Positions 27,219 to 38,900 of a stretch of 64,000 nucleotides of DNA are shown here, piece after piece. How positions within the stretch are numbered: position 1 is the stretch's first letter; the number at the start of each line of letters is the position of its first letter. Position numbers and translations under genes: made by a program. Below the pieces are notes generated by a model. It made no database searches. It was given only the letters and a program-made list of their open reading frames with translations, and was not told the origin of the DNA. The stretch is taken from the NCBI GenBank assembly GCA_019623805.1, contig CP053680.1:3388001-3452000 (forward strand), written 5' to 3'. Source of the stretch: Gammaproteobacteria bacterium (ex Lamellibrachia satsuma). GTDB lineage: Bacteria; Pseudomonadota; Gammaproteobacteria; Chromatiales; Chromatiaceae.

Positions 27219-27500
27219 ATGGGTATGTTCACCTGGATTATTCTTGGTTTGATCGCGGGTATTCTTGCCAAGTTGCTGATGCCTGGCCGGGATGGTGGAG
27301 GCATGATTCTCACCACCCTGCTTGGTGTGGCTGGCGCCTTTATTGGTGGCAAGATTGGTCAGTTTGCCGGTATTGGTACGCCCAGCGGCCTCGACCTGAT
27401 CAGTATCGCCATGGCCACTGGTGGGGCCTTCCTGTTGCTGTTTGTTTTTCGTCTGTTGCGCGGCGGCAAAAGCGGGGGTGACAGTGGAGATAAGATCTGA
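27219..27500 (+). CDS. GlsB/YeaQ/YmgE family stress-response membrane protein
   Basis: A 93-residue, glycine-rich membrane protein with three hydrophobic segments (about residues 3-21, 28-48 and 57-80), the usual form of the transglycosylase-associated GlsB family. It opens with the family-typical MFTWIILGLIAGILAKLL. Members are induced by stress or in stationary phase; the biochemical function is not known despite the old transglycosylase-associated name. GGAG lies 8 bases before the ATG. It is followed by a perfect GTCGGAGTC inverted repeat. Confidence 0.9.
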   Translation: MGMFTWIILGLIAGILAKLLMPGRDGGGMILTTLLGVAGAFIGGKIGQFAGIGTPSGLDLISIAMATGGAFLLLFVFRLLRGGKSGGDSGDKI

Positions 27501-27517
27501 CTGTGGACGAGTGTCCA

Positions 27518-27600
27518 GGGGTCGGAGTCGAGAGGGAGTTAATTGGGGCAGTGGTCAGATGCTGGAGAAGTAACCACATAGGCGGATCGACTCCGACCCC
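27518..27600. repeat. GGGGTCGGAGTCGA inverted repeat, copy 1
   Basis: GGGGTCGGAGTCGA at 27518-27531 and TCGACTCCGACCCC at 27587-27600 are exact complements over 14 bases, with 55 bases between. A related element lies at 44398-44467 and a half site at 29987-29999. It sits between convergent genes and may end transcription. Confidence 0.8.
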
Positions 27601-27614
27601 GAGAGATTGGGAGA

Positions 27615-28043
27615 TCAGGCGATCTCTACCAGTTCGATGTCGAATGTCAGAGTCCTGCCGGCGAGGGGGTGGTTGCCATCCACGCGAACCGTCTCTTCTG
27701 CCACCTCAATGATGACAAGATCGAAGACTTGACCATCAGGGCCCTGCGCCTGTAGCGGCATGCCAACCTCGGGTTCCATGTCATCGCCCAGCGCCTCGCG
27801 GGGTACCTCCTGTACCATCTCTTCGTGGCGTTCGCCATAGGCATCTTCAGGCAGAATATCGACGGTCTTTTTCTCGCCAACGGCCATGCCGCTAACGGCA
27901 TTGTCAAAACCAGGGATTACCTGACCGCTGCCCAAAGCGAACTCCAGTGGCTCGCGCCCTGCTGAACTGTCGAATTGGGTGCCATCATCCAGCGTGCCGG
28001 TATAGTGGATCTTGACGGTATTGCCTTCTGCTGCCGTGCTCAT
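27615..28043 (-). CDS. FKBP-type peptidyl-prolyl isomerase, SlyD-like
   Basis: A 142-residue cytoplasmic peptidyl-prolyl cis-trans isomerase and chaperone. The FKBP core (VKIHYTGTLDDGTQFDSS, then GSGQVIPGFDNAV) is followed by an inserted IF/flap domain (about residues 65-125), as in SlyD and FkpB, and the family signature NHPLAG near the end. The His-rich metal-binding tail of E. coli SlyD is missing. The start at 28043 has TTGGAG 6 bases upstream; a TTG four codons earlier is part of that site. Confidence 0.93.
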   Translation of the reverse strand: MSTAAEGNTVKIHYTGTLDDGTQFDSSAGREPLEFALGSGQVIPGFDNAVSGMAVGEKKTVDILPEDAYGERHEEMVQEVPREALGDDMEPEVGMPLQAQGPDGQVFDLVIIEVAEETVRVDGNHPLAGRTLTFDIELVEIA

Positions 28044-28204
28044 GCTTGTCTCCAATAGTCTGTTGACTTCTCGTCGTATTTGCTTGAATCAGACGTGTTA
28101 AACCGAAATTATTGGACTAACAAGCTGATGGAAAAGGTAGTTAGTGATGAGAAAAACTTGATCAAAGCCCATCAGCATAGCAGATTGGTGGCGCGGCTCC
28201 TATA

Positions 28205-29947
28205 CTATGACACCAGTCGATCGGCTGATTCAATGAGACGGCGCGTCATGTGCAGCCGCACATCGGCGGATTCTGTGATGACGTGGAACAGGTGATGGGG
28301 GCCGGTGGAATTGGCGATGATGGTGTCAAGGTCGTCGCGCACCGCTCGATAGATCTCCAACAGTCGCAGATCGAAGCTGTGCAGGGCCTGGGTCAACGGG
28401 TCCTTGCGCTGGCGGGCAAGGATGGTCTCAGCACCGTCCTGGTGCAGGTTGCCAAGGCAGATATGCACTGCCGAGAAGAGCGTCACCCAGCCGCTGAACC
28501 AGAACATCATATCGATATCGAAGACCTCGCCTTCGGGAACCCGGCCCGCCAATATCTCCTGCAATAACCCCTGGTCCTTGACGAACTCACCGGCTTCGAG
28601 AGTCTCTGCCCGGCCATAGGCGTCGATGGTGGAGCTGGTAAAAAGGATCGGACGATCCGGATAGCGGCTCAGCACAAAGCTGGCATCTTTTACCAATTGT
28701 CCCCGCTGCCCCGGACTCATCGGGTTTACCTTCTGTCGTGGTGCGGGAGTGGTCGAGAGGATCTGGAGCTGATGTTTCCGCCGCCCCAACTCTTCGACCA
28801 GCCGGTTGAAGACGCCCCGTTTGAAGAGATCCATGGAGAAGTTGAGATGGGTCTGTTTGTGCAGCAGGCAGAGTTGTATGCGAGTGTAGCGGGGTGCCGC
28901 CTCTACGATATTGGCAATGCGGCTCACCGGGATACGCTCCTTGAGGCGGCCGTCCTTGCCGACCACCACCTCCTGATGGAACTCATCGAAGCTGATCTGT
29001 AACAGGATCGACGCCCTGGGCCATTTTTTTGGACGCTTCTCTAGTGCCTCGGTCATGCGGCGCAGTACTTCATTGGTGGTCTTTTTATCCACTGCGAAGT
29101 CGCCGTTGAGCAGGATGGCGAAGGTGCGGATGTGAGGCATCTCGCGGATCGCCCGGTGGAAGTGATCCATATGACGGGTCAGATCGCCGCCGGTGAAGAG
29201 CACGCTGTCGGTCAGACTATCCGCCAGCTCCATCACCTGCCCGGCGTCAGGCTGATCCTTGCTCGGCGGACGCCAGATAAACATGCAGTGGCGGCAGGTC
29301 TGGGGGCAGCCCATCGCCGGGATCAGTCCCAACTTGGCAAAACGACCGGGTTTCACCGGCTGATCCGGTAGCGCGTCCACCAGTGCCAGCCGCTGCTGAT
29401 CGGCGACCCCCAGCATCTCCCGGTAACGATCCCGCTCCCGGTGGCCCAGCTCGCTGTAGACCTTGGCCGGAGTCTGCTGCAGCAGACCCAGCTCATCCCA
29501 GAGCGTGAGTACCCGCCGGGTCAGCGCTTGTGGATCGTTATGACAGTCAGTCAGCAGCCGCTGCAACTGTTGACGCTGTACAGGCCCTTCGTCATCTGCG
29601 CTCAACCAGTGGGCAATGTAACCCTGGATGAAATTACCTGCATCCTCTGCCTCATCGAGCAGGCGGATAAGAAATCCTCGCGGTCCCTTGCTGAAACTTG
29701 CCAGCACTTCACTACGGAAAGGGGTGGCAACCTGCTGTCTCAACCAGTGATAGATATAGAGGTAGCTCATGAGGAAGGCGAGGTCTTCCGCATCGGGCCG
29801 GATACCGAGCAGGCGGAGCATGCCGCCCGAGGTTAAACGGTTGACCTCGGATTTGAAGCGTAATCGAAGCGCGGGCAGGTAGTGGCGCTTTAGTTCGGCC
29901 TGACGCTGGCCGGCTGCGGGTTGGGCGGTCTGCAGACTCATGTGCAT
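28205..29947 (-). CDS. Radical SAM protein of unknown function
   Basis: A 580-residue protein. A helical N-terminal region of about 200 residues precedes the radical SAM core. The cluster motif is MGCPQTCRHCMFIW, with Cys214, Cys218 and Cys221 in CxxxCxxC spacing, followed by a glycine-rich FTGGDLT strand for SAM binding. The core includes ILLQISFDEFH and ends around residue 430. A further C-terminal region of about 150 residues follows, with few cysteines. I cannot name the substrate. It stands alone, with no carrier peptide or oxidoreductase next to it. Adjacent sequence carries a half GTCGGAGTC site and a MITE. Confidence 0.85.
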   Translation of the reverse strand: MHMSLQTAQPAAGQRQAELKRHYLPALRLRFKSEVNRLTSGGMLRLLGIRPDAEDLAFLMSYLYIYHWLRQQVATPFRSEVLASFSKGPRGFLIRLLDEAEDAGNFIQGYIAHWLSADDEGPVQRQQLQRLLTDCHNDPQALTRRVLTLWDELGLLQQTPAKVYSELGHRERDRYREMLGVADQQRLALVDALPDQPVKPGRFAKLGLIPAMGCPQTCRHCMFIWRPPSKDQPDAGQVMELADSLTDSVLFTGGDLTRHMDHFHRAIREMPHIRTFAILLNGDFAVDKKTTNEVLRRMTEALEKRPKKWPRASILLQISFDEFHQEVVVGKDGRLKERIPVSRIANIVEAAPRYTRIQLCLLHKQTHLNFSMDLFKRGVFNRLVEELGRRKHQLQILSTTPAPRQKVNPMSPGQRGQLVKDASFVLSRYPDRPILFTSSTIDAYGRAETLEAGEFVKDQGLLQEILAGRVPEGEVFDIDMMFWFSGWVTLFSAVHICLGNLHQDGAETILARQRKDPLTQALHSFDLRLLEIYRAVRDDLDTIIANSTGPHHLFHVITESADVRLHMTRRLIESADRLVS

Positions 29948-29986
29948 GGTTCGTGGCTGGTATGGGCATATTCTACACTAGAGTTC

Positions 29987-29999
29987 TCGACTCCGACCC
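29987..29999. repeat. GTCGGAGTC repeat, half site
   Basis: TCGACTCCGACCC matches one arm of the inverted repeat at 27518-27600. No partner arm was found close by, so it may be a remnant. Confidence 0.55.
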
Positions 30000-30055
30000 G
30001 GATGGCGCTGGCTTAAAGCAACACTGTTCGTATGGTCAATGACTTGCCAAATACC

Positions 30056-30191
30056 TAAGGAAACTCTGATTAATTGTCATTTCGAGCATAGCGAGAAATC
30101 TCAACCCTCGTAACCCATTGATAGCTCCGTAGTTTGAGATCTCTCCCTGCAGTCGAGATGACAGGGACCGAAATAATCAGAGATTCCCTAA
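30056..30191. mobile_element. MITE-like element, copy 3 (reversed interior)
   Basis: Ends are TAAGGAAACTCTGATTAATT and AATAATCAGAGATTCCCTAA. The interior is in the opposite orientation to copies 1 and 2, with GTCATTTCGAGC first and TTTGAGATCTCTCCCTG then GTCGAGATGAC last. Confidence 0.8.
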
Positions 30192-30196
30192 AAAAA

Positions 30197-30281
30197 GTAG
30201 GGCATGTTAGCGTAGCGTAACACGACAATAATGGCGCATGTTGTTGGGTTACGGCCAAAAAGACGGCCTAACCCAACCTAC
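30197..30281. repeat. GTAGGTTGGGTTA-type inverted repeat, copy 2
   Basis: The left part is degraded (GTAGGGCATGTTAGCGTAGCG) and the right arm is intact (GGCCTAACCCAACCTAC). It directly follows MITE copy 3 and precedes an AACGTAGGG element, making a cluster of three repeat families before the hydrolase gene. Confidence 0.65.
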
Positions 30282-30286
30282 CCAAG

Positions 30287-30310
30287 AACGTAGGGTGTGC
30301 CGTGCGCACC
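30287..30310. repeat. AACGTAGGGTGCGC-type repeat, copy 2
   Basis: The element starts AACGTAGGGTGTGCCGTGCG and ends CACC, related to the elements at 18969 and 31323. This copy and the one at 31323 bracket the YheT-like hydrolase gene. Confidence 0.65.
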
Positions 30311-30336
30311 AAGATTGCTCCAAAGCGTGAGTTACC

Positions 30337-31293
30337 ATGATAAAACGCAGCGCATTCAAATCCGCCTGGTGGCTGCCGGGGCCTCACCTGCAGACCCTCT
30401 GGCCGGTGCTGGCACGCCGTCGTCCTGATTATTCGTCGGTGAACGAAAGAATCGAGCTGCCGGATGGTGATTTTCTGGATATCGTCTGGCATGACGAACA
30501 GCCAGGGGAGAGTGTGCTGGTGCTGCACGGACTGGAGGGCTCGATAGATTCCCACTATGCCGGGACCTTGCTGCAGGCGCTTGAATTACAGGGCTTCAAT
30601 CCCGTATTTATGCACTTCAGGGGTTGCAGTGGAGAGCCCAACCGGTTGCCCCGTGGTTATCATTCGGGAGAAACGGGGGATCTTGACACTATTGCCAGGT
30701 TGATAGAGCAGCGAACGGACAGGCCATTAAGTGCAGCCATTGGTTTCTCTCTGGGAGGAAACGTCCTGCTTAAATGGTTGGCTGAAAAGTCTTCTGACTG
30801 CAGGCTGAAAACAGCGATTGCCGTCTCTGTGCCATTCCGCTTGGGGGACTGTGCCGCACGGCTTGAACGGGGACTCAGCAGGCACTATCAGAATCATCTT
30901 CTGAGAAGAATGAGACGATCTTACAAAGCACGCTTCAGCCGCATTCCATCCCCACTATCCGTCGATGTCGATCGGCTGGACAGCTTTAGAACGTTTGATG
31001 ATGAAGTTACAGCCCCACTGCATGGCTTTGCCGGGGTAGATGATTATTACGGCCGGTCAAGCTCACGGCAGTATCTCAAGCAGATTGAAATACCCACCCT
31101 GATTCTGCATGCCGAAGATGATCCCTTCATGTGGGCAGGGACGATTCCAGACGCCGATGAACTCTCCTCTTCAGTCACCCTGGAGTTGTCGGCTCACGGA
31201 GGCCATGTGGGCTTTGTCGCAGGTGTGCTCCCATGGCGTCCAAGATACTGGTTGGAAGAACGGATCATCGATCATCTACGGGAAGTGTTGTGA
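30337..31293 (+). CDS. YheT-like alpha/beta-fold hydrolase
   Basis: A 318-residue protein of the YheT (AB-hydrolase_4) family, usually cytoplasmic, with esterase activity of unknown natural substrate. The N-terminus has the family-typical WWLPGPHLQTLWPVL. The oxyanion strand is VLVLHGLEG and the nucleophile elbow GFSLGGN with Ser as nucleophile. The acid is likely in HAEDDPF and the catalytic His in AHGGHVGF. Length matches E. coli YheT (340). The same type of short repeat lies on both sides (30287 and 31323). Confidence 0.92.
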   Translation: MIKRSAFKSAWWLPGPHLQTLWPVLARRRPDYSSVNERIELPDGDFLDIVWHDEQPGESVLVLHGLEGSIDSHYAGTLLQALELQGFNPVFMHFRGCSGEPNRLPRGYHSGETGDLDTIARLIEQRTDRPLSAAIGFSLGGNVLLKWLAEKSSDCRLKTAIAVSVPFRLGDCAARLERGLSRHYQNHLLRRMRRSYKARFSRIPSPLSVDVDRLDSFRTFDDEVTAPLHGFAGVDDYYGRSSSRQYLKQIEIPTLILHAEDDPFMWAGTIPDADELSSSVTLELSAHGGHVGFVAGVLPWRPRYWLEERIIDHLREVL

Positions 31294-31322
31294 GGGACTA
31301 CTGCCACCCTTCCTCAGAAAAG

Positions 31323-31346
31323 AACGTAGGGTGCGCCGTGCGCACC
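31323..31346. repeat. AACGTAGGGTGCGC-type repeat, copy 3
   Basis: The element starts AACGTAGGGTGCGCCGTGCG and ends CACC, between the convergent hydrolase and sufE genes. The GGTGCG and CGCACC arms can form a hairpin, so it may act as a terminator for either gene. Confidence 0.65.
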
Positions 31347-31378
31347 AAGATAAATTTGAATTATATGCGGCGATCCTC

Positions 31379-31816
31379 TCAGGCAACGTTTGAGGCATTT
31401 AGGTCAGCCAGCGCTTCAGCCCGCTCAACCATCTTATTCACAATGGCGTAGATGCCCACATGCCGGTTTGGGCTGAGATGCTCTGCCAGATGCAGTCGTT
31501 TGAACAAGTCATCGACATCCATGGCACGAATCTCTTCGAGTGTGTGGCTGGAGAGCAGATCAACCAACACCGCCAGCACACCCTTGATGATCGCAGTGTC
31601 ACAGTCACCGCGAAACCGGATCAAACCCATCTGTCCAGGTATGACCTCAGCATAGACATGTACGGTGCTCATGCAGGGTTTGACCCAGTTCTCTTCGGTC
31701 TTGAATCTATCTGGCAGGGGAGGGAGCGCCTCACCCAGTTCCACCAGATATTGGTAGCGCTGTTCCCAGTCGTCGAGAAACTCGAAGTTGTCTACAATTT
31801 CATCGATTTCATTCAT
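31379..31816 (-). CDS. sufE: Cysteine desulfuration protein SufE
   Basis: A 145-residue SufE-family protein. It accepts persulfide sulfur from cysteine desulfurase SufS and passes it to the SufBCD scaffold for Fe-S cluster assembly. The acceptor Cys48 lies in VKPCMSTVHV, where other members have V-x-G-C-x-S-x-V. The conserved RFRGDCD and the C-terminal L-x-x-x-R-x-x-G segment (LSPNRHVGIYAI) are present. Its start overlaps the sufD stop by 4 bases (ATGA). It is the last gene of the operon, where many bacteria have sufS; no sufS is in the window. Confidence 0.94.
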   Translation of the reverse strand: MNEIDEIVDNFEFLDDWEQRYQYLVELGEALPPLPDRFKTEENWVKPCMSTVHVYAEVIPGQMGLIRFRGDCDTAIIKGVLAVLVDLLSSHTLEEIRAMDVDDLFKRLHLAEHLSPNRHVGIYAIVNKMVERAEALADLNASNVA

Positions 31817-33137
31817 GATTCAATTATCGATGTTTCCAGGCGTTGCCGAATCACATCACAGAGCTGCTGACGCAGGGACTCTGATTCGAAGCGTTCGAGT
31901 ATTTCACTGGCGAAACCAAGACAGAGCAGGCGTCGGGCCTGTTCCATATTCAGGCCCCTTGAACGCAGGTAGAAGAGGGCCTCTGAATCCAGCTGGCCTA
32001 CGGTGGTGCCGTGGCTGCACTGCACGTCGTCTGCCAGGATCTCCAACTGGGGTTTGGTATCGATCTCGGCGTGGCGTGAGAGCATCAGATTGGCATTGGA
32101 GAGGTGAGCGTCGCTCTTCTGCGCCTGTTCGCGCACCAGTATTCGGCCATCGAAGACGGCGCGACCCTGGCCGGTGAGTATGCCTTTGAAATTCTCCCGG
32201 CTGCTGCATTCCGGCACGGCATGATCTATGTTCAGATGATAATCTACCAGCTGGCCGTCGCCTGCCAGATAGAGGCCGTCCAATTCGCAGTTGGCGCCAG
32301 GTGCGGTAAAGCGGCTGTTGATCTTGGTGCGTGACCAACCGGCGCCGAGAGATGTACTTACCAGCCGGTATTCAGCCTTTGCGTCTAAACCGAGATAGAG
32401 TTCACTGAGATGATAAGCTTGGGGACTCTCCTGCTCGACCCGCTGATGGTGAAGATGCGCCCGTTCGCCCAACACAATCTCACACACCAGGTTGGTGAAG
32501 TGTTCGTCTTCATCCAGAGAGAGATAACGTTCCACCAGGGTAGCCTTGGCATCCTCCTCCAGGATGATCAGATGGCGGGGGCACAGGCTGAAACTGGCAG
32601 CTGCCCGGGAGGTCAGATAGAGTAACTCGATGGGCTGCTCAAGATTGACTCCGGTGCCGATACGTATGACCGCGCCATCCTGCATCGTCGCCATGTTAAG
32701 GGCGGCAAAACCGTGATCGCCGATTCCTGAGAGTGATCCCAGGGCCTTGAGTACCGTTTGGTCTCCTGCCGTCATGACGCTGTTCAGACTGCTCAGTTGC
32801 ACCCCTTCCAGGTCGGTATCGGAAAGCTCGTGCTGAAACAGCCCATCGACAAAAACCAGTCGTCCGGCTACCGGTTCGTTGAGGAACTGGCGTTTCACTG
32901 TGTGCGGGGCGAAGCTGCGGGGTGTGTCGTCGTCTACAAAAAAGCCTTTTTCCAGCAGCCCCTTGATGTTGGTGTAGCGCCAGTCCTCCTGGCGGGCATC
33001 GGGGAACCTCAGCTCGCTGAATCGACAGGCTGCAGCGCGGCGTTTATCTGTCAGCCAGAGGCCGTCACCCACTGGCAGTTTGTCGATGAGGCGGTCAGCG
33101 GCCAGTCGATAGCCGGCTATTGATGGAGACTGTTCAC

Positions 33138-33141
<4 letters not shown>
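31813..33141 (-). CDS. sufD: Fe-S cluster assembly protein SufD
   Basis: A 442-residue SufD, part of the SufBC2D scaffold complex in the cytoplasm. The N-terminal helical region includes RFSELRFPDARQEDWRYTNI, and the long beta-helical core leads to the C-terminal LEILADDVQCSHGTTVGQLD, with the His near the SufB interface. The C-terminal helical segment FYLRSRGLNMEQARRLL binds SufC. It overlaps sufC by 4 bases and sufE by 4 bases, so all are tightly coupled. Length matches E. coli SufD (423). Confidence 0.95.
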
Positions 33142-33890
<749 letters not shown>

Positions 33891-33930
33891 TGCTGCAACC
33901 TCGATTATTTCCGAATGGGTCGGTTCCCGG

Positions 33931-35376
<1,446 letters not shown>

Positions 35377-35443
35377 GCTGTTGCTCCGATCATAACCTAG
35401 TAAAATACTGCGTAATTAGGGTAAATTTTTTCAGCCTGAATTC

Positions 35444-35662
35444 TTACCTGGTCCTCAACTGTCCTGTGTAACTTTGCCGGCAACGGGTGCGGCTGAGAAT
35501 AAAGCAGAGGCCTTCAGAGAGAATGCCGACGGCAAGAAAGACCGCGCCCAGCACAGAAGCGGACAGGAGTAGAAACAGGAAACCCATCCCGGCAAAGAGC
35601 AGAGTCATGGCAAGCACAGGTCCCCCGCAACAGCGTCTGGATAAAATTCGCGAATTCCACAT
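35444..35662 (-). CDS. Small two-segment membrane protein
   Basis: A 72-residue protein with a basic N-terminus (RRCC) and hydrophobic segments at about residues 16-34 and 37-56, then a basic tail. AAGAGG lies 7 bases before the ATG at 35662, which supports translation. I do not recognise a family. It lies 67 bases upstream of sufB on the same strand and could share its promoter. Confidence 0.6.
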   Translation of the reverse strand: MWNSRILSRRCCGGPVLAMTLLFAGMGFLFLLLSASVLGAVFLAVGILSEGLCFILSRTRCRQSYTGQLRTR

Positions 35663-35861
35663 GAGTACACCTCTTCGGTTTCAGGGCAGCAGGTTGCTAT
35701 AACCTAGTAATACAGTCGGGAATTGCTTTTTACAAGGGAAATACCCAGGATAAAAATCATGGGATATAACTTGAATAACAGAACTATTACTTATTTAACA
35801 AATAGATAAATAGTGTGCGTGTGATAGGTCGGGTTATGTCTGACGTAAGGAATGGAACCTC

Positions 35862-35928
35862 GTAGGAGCGCCGCCTCGGCGCGATTTGTCTATCGACGGA
35901 GTAATCGCGGCGGGGGCGCCGCTCCCAC
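35862..35928. repeat. GTAGGAGC-type REP element, copy 3
   Basis: Left arm GTAGGAGCGCCGCC and right arm GGCGCCGCTCCCAC, with GACGGAGTAATCGCGG inside. It lies downstream of the BcrA/BadF-type gene. The rest of the 290-base gap from 35663 to 35950 holds no supported gene. Confidence 0.75.
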
Positions 35929-35950
35929 AATTCAATAGTCCGCTGTGGAA

Positions 35951-38900
35951 TTAACCTGCTTCGCTCGCCTCTGCGGCTCTGTAATAGCGTTCCGGCCCGA
36001 TCGTTTTCAGCAGAGCAAGGGCGATAAGCTCTTCATCAACATCACCCTGCTGACTGAAAAGGTGCTGAATCTTGCCTTTGGCCTCGGGGACGGCGGCGTT
36101 GATGCCCGGCGTGATTGCCTCACCCATGGATGAGACCATGCATCCCTCCGGGGCAACATTCAGAATCAGGTCATAACCTTTTTGCAGCTTTAATACGGCT
36201 TCGCCCACATAGGGGATGAATTCACCCCCCGGACGTTTGGTGGTGATGACCGATTCGGCTATCTTTAGTACCTTCGGCATCGCAGCAGGCATCTCCAGAC
36301 CGGCTGCGGTATAGAGCGGTTTGGCGATGAGGTCGCGCAAAATGAAGTGTACTGCCCTGAGGCCGATCAGCCGAACCTGCTTCTTGCGCTTGTAGCGGGT
36401 GATACGTTTGCGCTCGGTTTCATCGATAGGGCGCTTGAGCTCGGCTCTGCTTTCATCGATAGCTTCGCGAGCGCGCATCAACATGCCTGCGAGTTTATAA
36501 TCCAGAAAACTCCATACCGGTGTGTGGGTCAGGGTAAACTGTCGAAAGCCCAGGGTGGCCAGCAGCGTCTTATGGACAGCCTCGTACTGGGCGACGCGCA
36601 TATAGGCTTCGCCGTCAATATGGATGCGGGTCGGGTCACCCTTGAGCGGCTGCGCGCACCACTGGCGGGCAAAAGCCTTTATGGGGTCTTTCAGGTCAGA
36701 CCGATGCAGACCGTAGGCAAAAAAGTTGACCAGGTAGTTGATGCCGGGAACCTTGGCAAAGATTTCCGCTAACCGCAATGCAGCAGCTGAGGGCCGCATC
36801 TCAAACTCGATAAGCCGGTGCAGTTCCTCTTTGAGTTTTCGATACGCCTGTAAAAAGGCCTGGTATTCAGCATAATCCCTGCACTGAGAACTGCCATCGG
36901 CCAGGAGCTGGTGCAGCACACCCTGCACAATCGCACTTTGCACTCCACGCACGAAGACCCAGGCCGGGAAACCGGTATTGAATCCCTTGTTCTCATGGCC
37001 AACAAGAAACTGCATCACCAGCTCTTCGGTTTCGTCTTTGCCTGAGTTCTTCTGCTGATTGATGAAGATCTTGTGGGTTTCGACGTACTGCCCCTGGCGG
37101 CAGGGTCCCAGTCCCTTGTTGTTGAATATCAGCAATCTTGTCTTGTTGATAAATTCAGGATCGTTTTCCTGCTTGCGGCGTTTGAAATCCTCCATCGCTG
37201 CCATTACATCGCCATACACTGCAGCCAAAGGGGCGCAGACTGAGTCACCCGACATGGAACGCCCATCCTTGATGGCGGCCTGCAGGTCATAATCCTCATC
37301 ATAGAGATCGATACAGGTAAAACCTGCGCTGCGGATTACCGAAGTCAGTCCCCGTGTGTCAGACAGTGTCGGGAAGTAGATCGCATCGGTTTCAGGATTG
37401 AGGGGATCCTGGTTGACCAGGCGGTCGAGCACCTTCACCTCAAAACCTTCCTCTTCTACGCTTTTCAGTTCCTCATGCAGCCCAGACTCCAGTTGCTTGA
37501 CGTAGGTATTCATGCGGTTTTCCAGATGCGCCAGCTCCTTGATCGCTGCATCGGACTGGATCAGTAGATAGGGACGCTTTTTGGTCAACTCGGCAATCAG
37601 CGGATTGGTGACGCTGTCGGGGCCACACAAAAAGGTCGATACCTGCACCACCGGTATCAGGGTGTCGGAGTTCTTTTCCACCCGCTCAAACACCCGTCGC
37701 AATCCGGCATGACCGGTTACCTTGTGCAGTTCGCGTCTGCTGCAGGCATCGGCCAGGGTGGCGATCATGTGTGGATTGCGCCAATAGAGGTGTTTGAACT
37801 GGGAGTCGAAGTCAGCATCGAGGAGATAGCTGGGGATGCCCATCATGTTCTTGTCCCGCAGCAGCCGCCCGACGTGGCTGTCATAAATACCGGGATTGAG
37901 GATATATTCACGGCCCATCACCAGGGCGATTTCGCGCCCATCGTTGAGGGCTTGATTGGCCAGTTCGGTGGAAAAATCGGCGGCCGCCTTTTTGAGTCCC
38001 TGCTGGGCCTGTATCGCCCCTTCGACGATGTTGCGAAACTGTTCATATCCAACCTGCTTTCCATAATGCTCAAACACCGGCTGCAGACGTGGATAGATTT
38101 TCTGTGCTATCCGCTCCGCATTCTGCGACTTGAGATCAAGAAAAAACAGATGGATGCGGCTTTGCGGGTGTTTGGTCTCAGTGACCTTTTTGGCCACCGC
38201 CAGCCCACCCTGGTTGATGGTGCAGGTGCGTCCCAGGGAGTGTTTTGCGGGCAGGAACTCGATCTGTGGGGCCAGAATCATGCCGTGTGGCTGTGCGCCC
38301 AGACGCAGGAACTGGCCAACAGCGCCTATGTGCGGGGCACAGGTGTCGATGTGAAAATGCGGTTGGGCGTCGATGACATCGGACGCCTGCACATTGTCTA
38401 CCTCCACCGGGATCTCCAGCGGTGTAAACAATGAGGCAAAAAACATCGCCCACTCCGAGACGGCGAAGCTGCGTGGTATTACCAGCCGGTTCGGGTCATC
38501 GGAGTGGGGCAGGCGGTCGTTGATAAAGTCCCAGATCTGCTTGTAGCTGTCAGGGCTGCCTTTAGTCTTGAGGCCCTTCATGGCCTGCACTTCGTTGATC
38601 GCCGTGCAACCACCAAGGGTGAAGGTAAATCGATTGCCCTCATTGCCGAGGCCGGTGAGGTGTGCGCGATTGCAGCGCGCAGCCTTGTCGCCGCACACGG
38701 CACCCTTGCAGACTACGATCTTCTTTTTGTAATCCTTGTCGATGAAGGCCTCAAGCTCGACCTCCAACGCCGTGGTGGTATCCTGCTCTGCCAGTGATTT
38801 AATCAGTCCGACACAGGCGCGGTGGCCCGGATCCGGTGGCACCAGGCAGTAGATGTCTTCGCCCACATAGCGCTGCATGCGCTGGGCAACCGCGAGTGGC

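Noticed and set aside
26961..27252. Two short plus-strand frames before the GlsB gene
   Set aside because: They cover the palindrome and promoter region and show no protein family features.
37709..38434. Plus-strand open frame of 241 codons
   Set aside because: Antisense to the BcrA/BadF-type gene, which is open over 1577 codons on the other strand.
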